The notes under the pieces: generated by a model
The model's input: the letters and a program-made list of their open reading frames with translations, nothing else
Database searches by the model: none
Told to the model about the DNA's origin: nothing
Position numbers and translations under genes: made by a program
From: Pseudomonadota bacterium
GTDB taxonomy: Bacteria; Pseudomonadota; Gammaproteobacteria; Burkholderiales; Thiobacillaceae
Direction: 5' to 3'
NCBI GenBank assembly: GCA_030836725.1
Contig: JAUPLV010000009.1
Location: 1 to 23,684, forward strand
Length of the DNA: 23,684 nt
Shown: piece by piece, positions 20,999 to 23,684 of the stretch
How the letters are laid out: each line of letters starts with the position of its first letter
Numbering within the stretch: the first letter of the stretch is position 1

Positions 20999-22006
20999 TT
21001 ACGGGCATTTCGGATTGCCGTCGTCGTCCGCATCCACCGTGATGGACACCCGTCCACCGTACTCGGATTTAGTACGGGCGGTTTCCATGGGCCGATTATA
21101 GGAAGCCGACCACGCCCCCGAGAGGAAGCGCAACTCGCAGTCGTACGCACTGACGGGGATCGGGCCGCTGACCGTGACGTCGAGGTTGGCGACCTGACCG
21201 CGAGCCATGTCGCCGAGGGACCACAACAGGATAGGGTCGTTATTGGACGCCTTCTTCATCTTGACAGTGCCGGCGTCGGCTTTCTTGCCGGTGACGCCGG
21301 CCCAGCCGTTCGCGCCTCCATGAACCGTCACATCGGAGATCGGCCCCAATGCTTTGACCGTAACGCGAAATGACCACGGGCCGGATGATCCTGAGTTGGG
21401 GGCGGGAGGCGGGGTGCCGTCGCCTTCGGCGCGGGTGACAGCGACGGTCGCCCCCGGTGAAAGGCTGCCGGCACCGGTCGGAACGCTGTCGATCACCAGA
21501 TCGATGCAGGCGCTGTCGCTTTCTCGCAGGAAGTTTCCGCCGATGACGATCTGGTTGGGGTGCGCCGCGACGAAGCCGATCCTGTTGCCGCCCAGGCCGG
21601 CGGAGGCGTTGAAGACGGTGCTGAAACCGCCCGATGCATTGGTCGTGCCGCTGGCGACCTCCACCCAGGCAATGCGAGGAAGGTTTCCCGTGTGGCCAGG
21701 ATCGCCCCCGAAACCACAGGGGACCGGATCCCCGATCCCTGGGTCGCCGGGATTGAGCGGCAGCACATCGCCGTTGGTCGCCTTGAGGATGCTCATTTCG
21801 GCAGAAGCGACGGTTCCTCCCACCGAATAGGCCAGGGTGCCGGTGATGGTGCTGGAGCCCTCCTCGAACACCGGATTCATGCTGAAGTCGATGCCGGCAT
21901 GGGTGGGAAAATTCGAAGTCAGCAGCGGGTCGCCTTGTGCCGGGCCATCCAGCGCCAGAAGCAGGCAACCGGCAGCCTTTGATGAAACCCAGGTCTTGTT
22001 GCTCAT
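20999..22006 (-). CDS. Predicted secreted protein of unknown function
   Basis: A 335-aa precursor with a hydrophobic N-terminus (KAAGCLLLALDGPAQG, an unusual signal peptide) followed by a beta-rich, Gly/Asn/Thr-rich body with low charge. Ig-like or cohesin-like strand patterns are suggested by GTLAYSVGGTVASAEMSIL, RVTVKALGPISDVTVHGGAN and VANLDVTVSGPIPVSAYDCE. Pairs of cysteines may form disulfides. The tail VSITVDADDDGNPKCP is calcium-loop-like. No family is recognised. The second ATG (22006) is chosen because AAGGGGG lies seven bases from it but abuts the first ATG at 22012. It has its own terminator. Confidence 0.75.
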   Translation of the reverse strand: MSNKTWVSSKAAGCLLLALDGPAQGDPLLTSNFPTHAGIDFSMNPVFEEGSSTITGTLAYSVGGTVASAEMSILKATNGDVLPLNPGDPGIGDPVPCGFGGDPGHTGNLPRIAWVEVASGTTNASGGFSTVFNASAGLGGNRIGFVAAHPNQIVIGGNFLRESDSACIDLVIDSVPTGAGSLSPGATVAVTRAEGDGTPPPAPNSGSSGPWSFRVTVKALGPISDVTVHGGANGWAGVTGKKADAGTVKMKKASNNDPILLWSLGDMARGQVANLDVTVSGPIPVSAYDCELRFLSGAWSASYNRPMETARTKSEYGGRVSITVDADDDGNPKCP

Positions 22007-22054
22007 GACCATCCCCCTTGCCGAGCGCCCGATCGATGGCGAATTCCCTTCTAC

Positions 22055-22211
22055 CTAGACAACAACCCGGCTGAAATCAACCTGGTTGCCGAAATCGAGG
22101 CTCTCCAGGGCGTGTCAGATCTGCGTCAGTCATTACGGTGACGAGCAGGCGTTGAAAACGATCAAGGAAGCGCCCGTCGAAGTCATCGGCACGACGCCCT
22201 CCGGTTCTTGA
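22055..22211 (+). pseudogene. Possible decayed gene fragment
   Basis: Two short frames on the plus strand read like protein: FYLDNNPAEINLVAEIEALQ up to a TGA at 22139-22141, and then, in a shifted frame, DEQALKTIKEAPVEVIGTTP up to a TGA. A frameshift in a former gene would explain them. No family is recognised and the stretch is short, so this is weak. Confidence 0.2.
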
Positions 22212-22223
22212 TCCCGGCAGGGA

Positions 22224-23285
22224 CTACGGCGGGTTTTTCCAGCGGCTTGACAGGCTCAAAGCGGGTCTTTCCAGGAGATGCCAGGAAAGGATTGCAAAAG
22301 ACAGCGTTACCAGGGAAGCGACCGAGATCATGCCCGCCAATGAAACTCCTGGAATCAGTGTCGCAACCATTTGCTGAACCGGAAAAGCATAAATATAAAA
22401 CCCGTAGGAATAGTCGCCGATATTGTTATACAGCCTTATCCTTCCACCCGGAACATAGGCCAGATACAGAATGAAGTAAGGAAACAGCAGGTGATAGGAA
22501 AGAAAGAATGCCGGCTTGAAAAAAACACCGACCACCAGCAGCCCAAGCGCCGCCTTGAACAAAAAACCTGACAAGACGACGCGATCACGAAACAGATAAT
22601 ACAGAACCCCGGAAAAGAACATGAAATAAAATCGGCTGGCGGTTTCATCAAGTCCGGAATAGTAATTGAACATATGCGTGGCAAAGGCTGCCACAGCAAT
22701 CAGCACCAGCGCCACACCGGCTTTTTTCTCTCTGGAATTCTGCTTCAGCAAAGTCAGCGCCACCCAGGTCAGAAGAAGGATCGCATACATCCTGACCTCG
22801 TAATACATTGTCCAAAGGCTGCCGTTGACCCCTCCCTTGATGACGTTGTTTTCGAACAGGCCCGGCAAGGAAAAAGAAATTCCGAACCACAGCGTCGTGT
22901 TTTTTATCAGGTACTCATAAATGAGCGGGTTGCCCAGGTATTCAGACCATGAAAACGTGGTGAACCACACGCCCAAGACGAAAACCGTCAACAGGTTCAC
23001 CACGGCCAACGCCGGATAAATCCTGAGCAGCCTGGCGAAAAGAAAGTGGATCGCACTTTTTCTGGACAGGAGGCTTCCCGTCACAAGAAATCCGCTGGTG
23101 ATGAAAAATGCGTCGACAGCCATGCCGCCGAAGCTTTTCCCGGTCAAATGCCGCATTGGCTCGCCGCTGGGGTCTATTCCCACAACCGCATAACTGTGCG
23201 TCACCAGGACCGCGACCGCGGCAACGAAGCGGATAAGATTGAAATTGTTATCCCGCCCCCCAACGCAGTCAGCCAGTATTTTCAT
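22224..23285 (-). CDS. Acyltransferase 3 family membrane protein (OafA/NodX-like)
   Basis: A 353-aa inner-membrane protein with about ten hydrophobic helices. The acyltransferase-3 hallmarks are present: FNLIRFVAAVAVLVTHSYAV near the N-terminus with the catalytic-type histidine (H30), FGGMAVDAFFITSGFLV, FLFARLLRIYPAL with the conserved arginines, and VNGSLWTMYYEVRMY. Such proteins O-acetylate surface sugars (O-antigen, exopolysaccharide, Nod factor) using acetyl-CoA; the substrate is unknown. No SGNH domain is fused. Lower GC than the neighbours suggests transfer. No Shine-Dalgarno is seen before 23285, but the N-terminus fits the family. Confidence 0.93.
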   Translation of the reverse strand: MKILADCVGGRDNNFNLIRFVAAVAVLVTHSYAVVGIDPSGEPMRHLTGKSFGGMAVDAFFITSGFLVTGSLLSRKSAIHFLFARLLRIYPALAVVNLLTVFVLGVWFTTFSWSEYLGNPLIYEYLIKNTTLWFGISFSLPGLFENNVIKGGVNGSLWTMYYEVRMYAILLLTWVALTLLKQNSREKKAGVALVLIAVAAFATHMFNYYSGLDETASRFYFMFFSGVLYYLFRDRVVLSGFLFKAALGLLVVGVFFKPAFFLSYHLLFPYFILYLAYVPGGRIRLYNNIGDYSYGFYIYAFPVQQMVATLIPGVSLAGMISVASLVTLSFAILSWHLLERPALSLSSRWKNPP

Positions 23286-23426
23286 TTGAAACGTGCTTTA
23301 ACGATTGCAAACGCGGGGCCGTGGCTTCCTTCGAGTGAAAGGACAAAGCTCAGGAAGCGCCACGATTATCCGCGCGCGCCCAAACTCAGAAAATGCGCTT
23401 GAGGATGAAAATCGGTAGCGCCCTGC

Positions 23427-23684
23427 TCAGGCCGTCCCGCCCACCGTCAACCCATCGATCCTGAGCGTCGGTTGCCCGACGCCGACCGGCACGCTCTGGC
23501 CTTCCTTGCCGCAGGTGCCGACGCCGGAATCCATTTCCATGTCGTTGCCGATCACGGAGACGCGGGTGAGCACTTCGGGGCCGTTGCCGATCAGGGTGGC
23601 GCCTTTGACCGGGTAGGTGATCTTGCCGTCCTCGATCATGTAGGCCTCGGCGGCGGAGAAGACGAACTTGCCGCTGGTGATGTC
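23427..23684 (-). CDS. tldD: Metalloprotease TldD (C-terminal part)
   Basis: The last 85 residues of TldD; the gene starts right of the window. TldD forms a heterodimer with TldE/PmbA that degrades unfolded peptides and processes peptide antibiotics. The conserved end is clear: DITSGKFVFSAAEAYMIEDG, then KGATLIGNGPEVL, MEMDSGVGTCGKEGQSVPVG and QPTLRIDGLTVGG. The zinc-binding HExxxH motif lies outside. It points toward the acyltransferase gene in the same direction, 140 bases away. Confidence 0.95.
   Translation of the reverse strand, partial: DITSGKFVFSAAEAYMIEDGKITYPVKGATLIGNGPEVLTRVSVIGNDMEMDSGVGTCGKEGQSVPVGVGQPTLRIDGLTVGGTA

Overview
The window looks like a high-GC betaproteobacterial chromosome, probably a Nitrosomonadales/Thiobacillaceae/Gallionellaceae-type autotroph. 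This is inferred from the minCDE order, the nitrate-assimilation genes with a ybiB-like gene in the same cluster, and common betaproteobacterial intergenic palindromes. It could not be checked by a database search.

Layout. (1) 1-334: end of a nitrate-type ABC transporter ATPase gene. (2) 445-2301: minC-minD-minE, the division-site selection operon. (3) 2371-2787: a small conserved hypothetical gene, then a perfect-looking palindromic repeat. (4) 3065-7304, minus strand: assimilatory nitrite reductase nirB-nirD, a REP-like hairpin, and a ybiB/trpD2-like gene. The ybiB-like gene is translationally coupled to a 49-codon remnant of the nitrate reductase gene nasA. The remnant keeps its ribosome binding site and a strong sigma-54 (-24/-12) promoter, so the operon seems to have lost almost all of nasA while keeping its control region.

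(5) About 7409-12640: an integron gene-cassette array without an integrase (a CALIN). All cassette genes are on the minus strand and are separated by attC sites whose core heptamers pair as expected for real cassettes. In transcription order the cassettes are a GFA-family enzyme; a two-gene membrane-protein cassette; a 371-aa unknown membrane-anchored protein; a truncated group IIC-attC intron lodged in an attC; a DUF4145-like protein; a HigBA-like toxin-antitoxin pair; and a short MreB/actin-like protein. The right end of the array is a cut-off attC joined to (6) 12650-13275, a tandem duplication of about 244 bp. One copy of the duplication has grown a 10-bp minisatellite from 1 to 11 units.

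(7) 13568-17481, minus strand: a type II P-type cation ATPase and a double cyclic-nucleotide-binding/rhodanese fusion protein. (8) 17803-19716, plus strand: Hsp20 and a CNNM/CorC-like transporter, each followed by a clear terminator. (9) 19812-22006, minus strand: an outer-membrane beta-barrel protein, a lipoprotein and a secreted protein. (10) 22224-23285: an acyltransferase-3 membrane protein. (11) 23427 to the end: the C-terminus of TldD.

The nitrate transporter end, nirBD and the nasA remnant/ybiB operon form one nitrogen-assimilation neighbourhood. minCDE sits inside it and the cassette array lies directly upstream of the nas promoter. No tRNA, rRNA, CRISPR array, integrase or intact transposase gene was seen.
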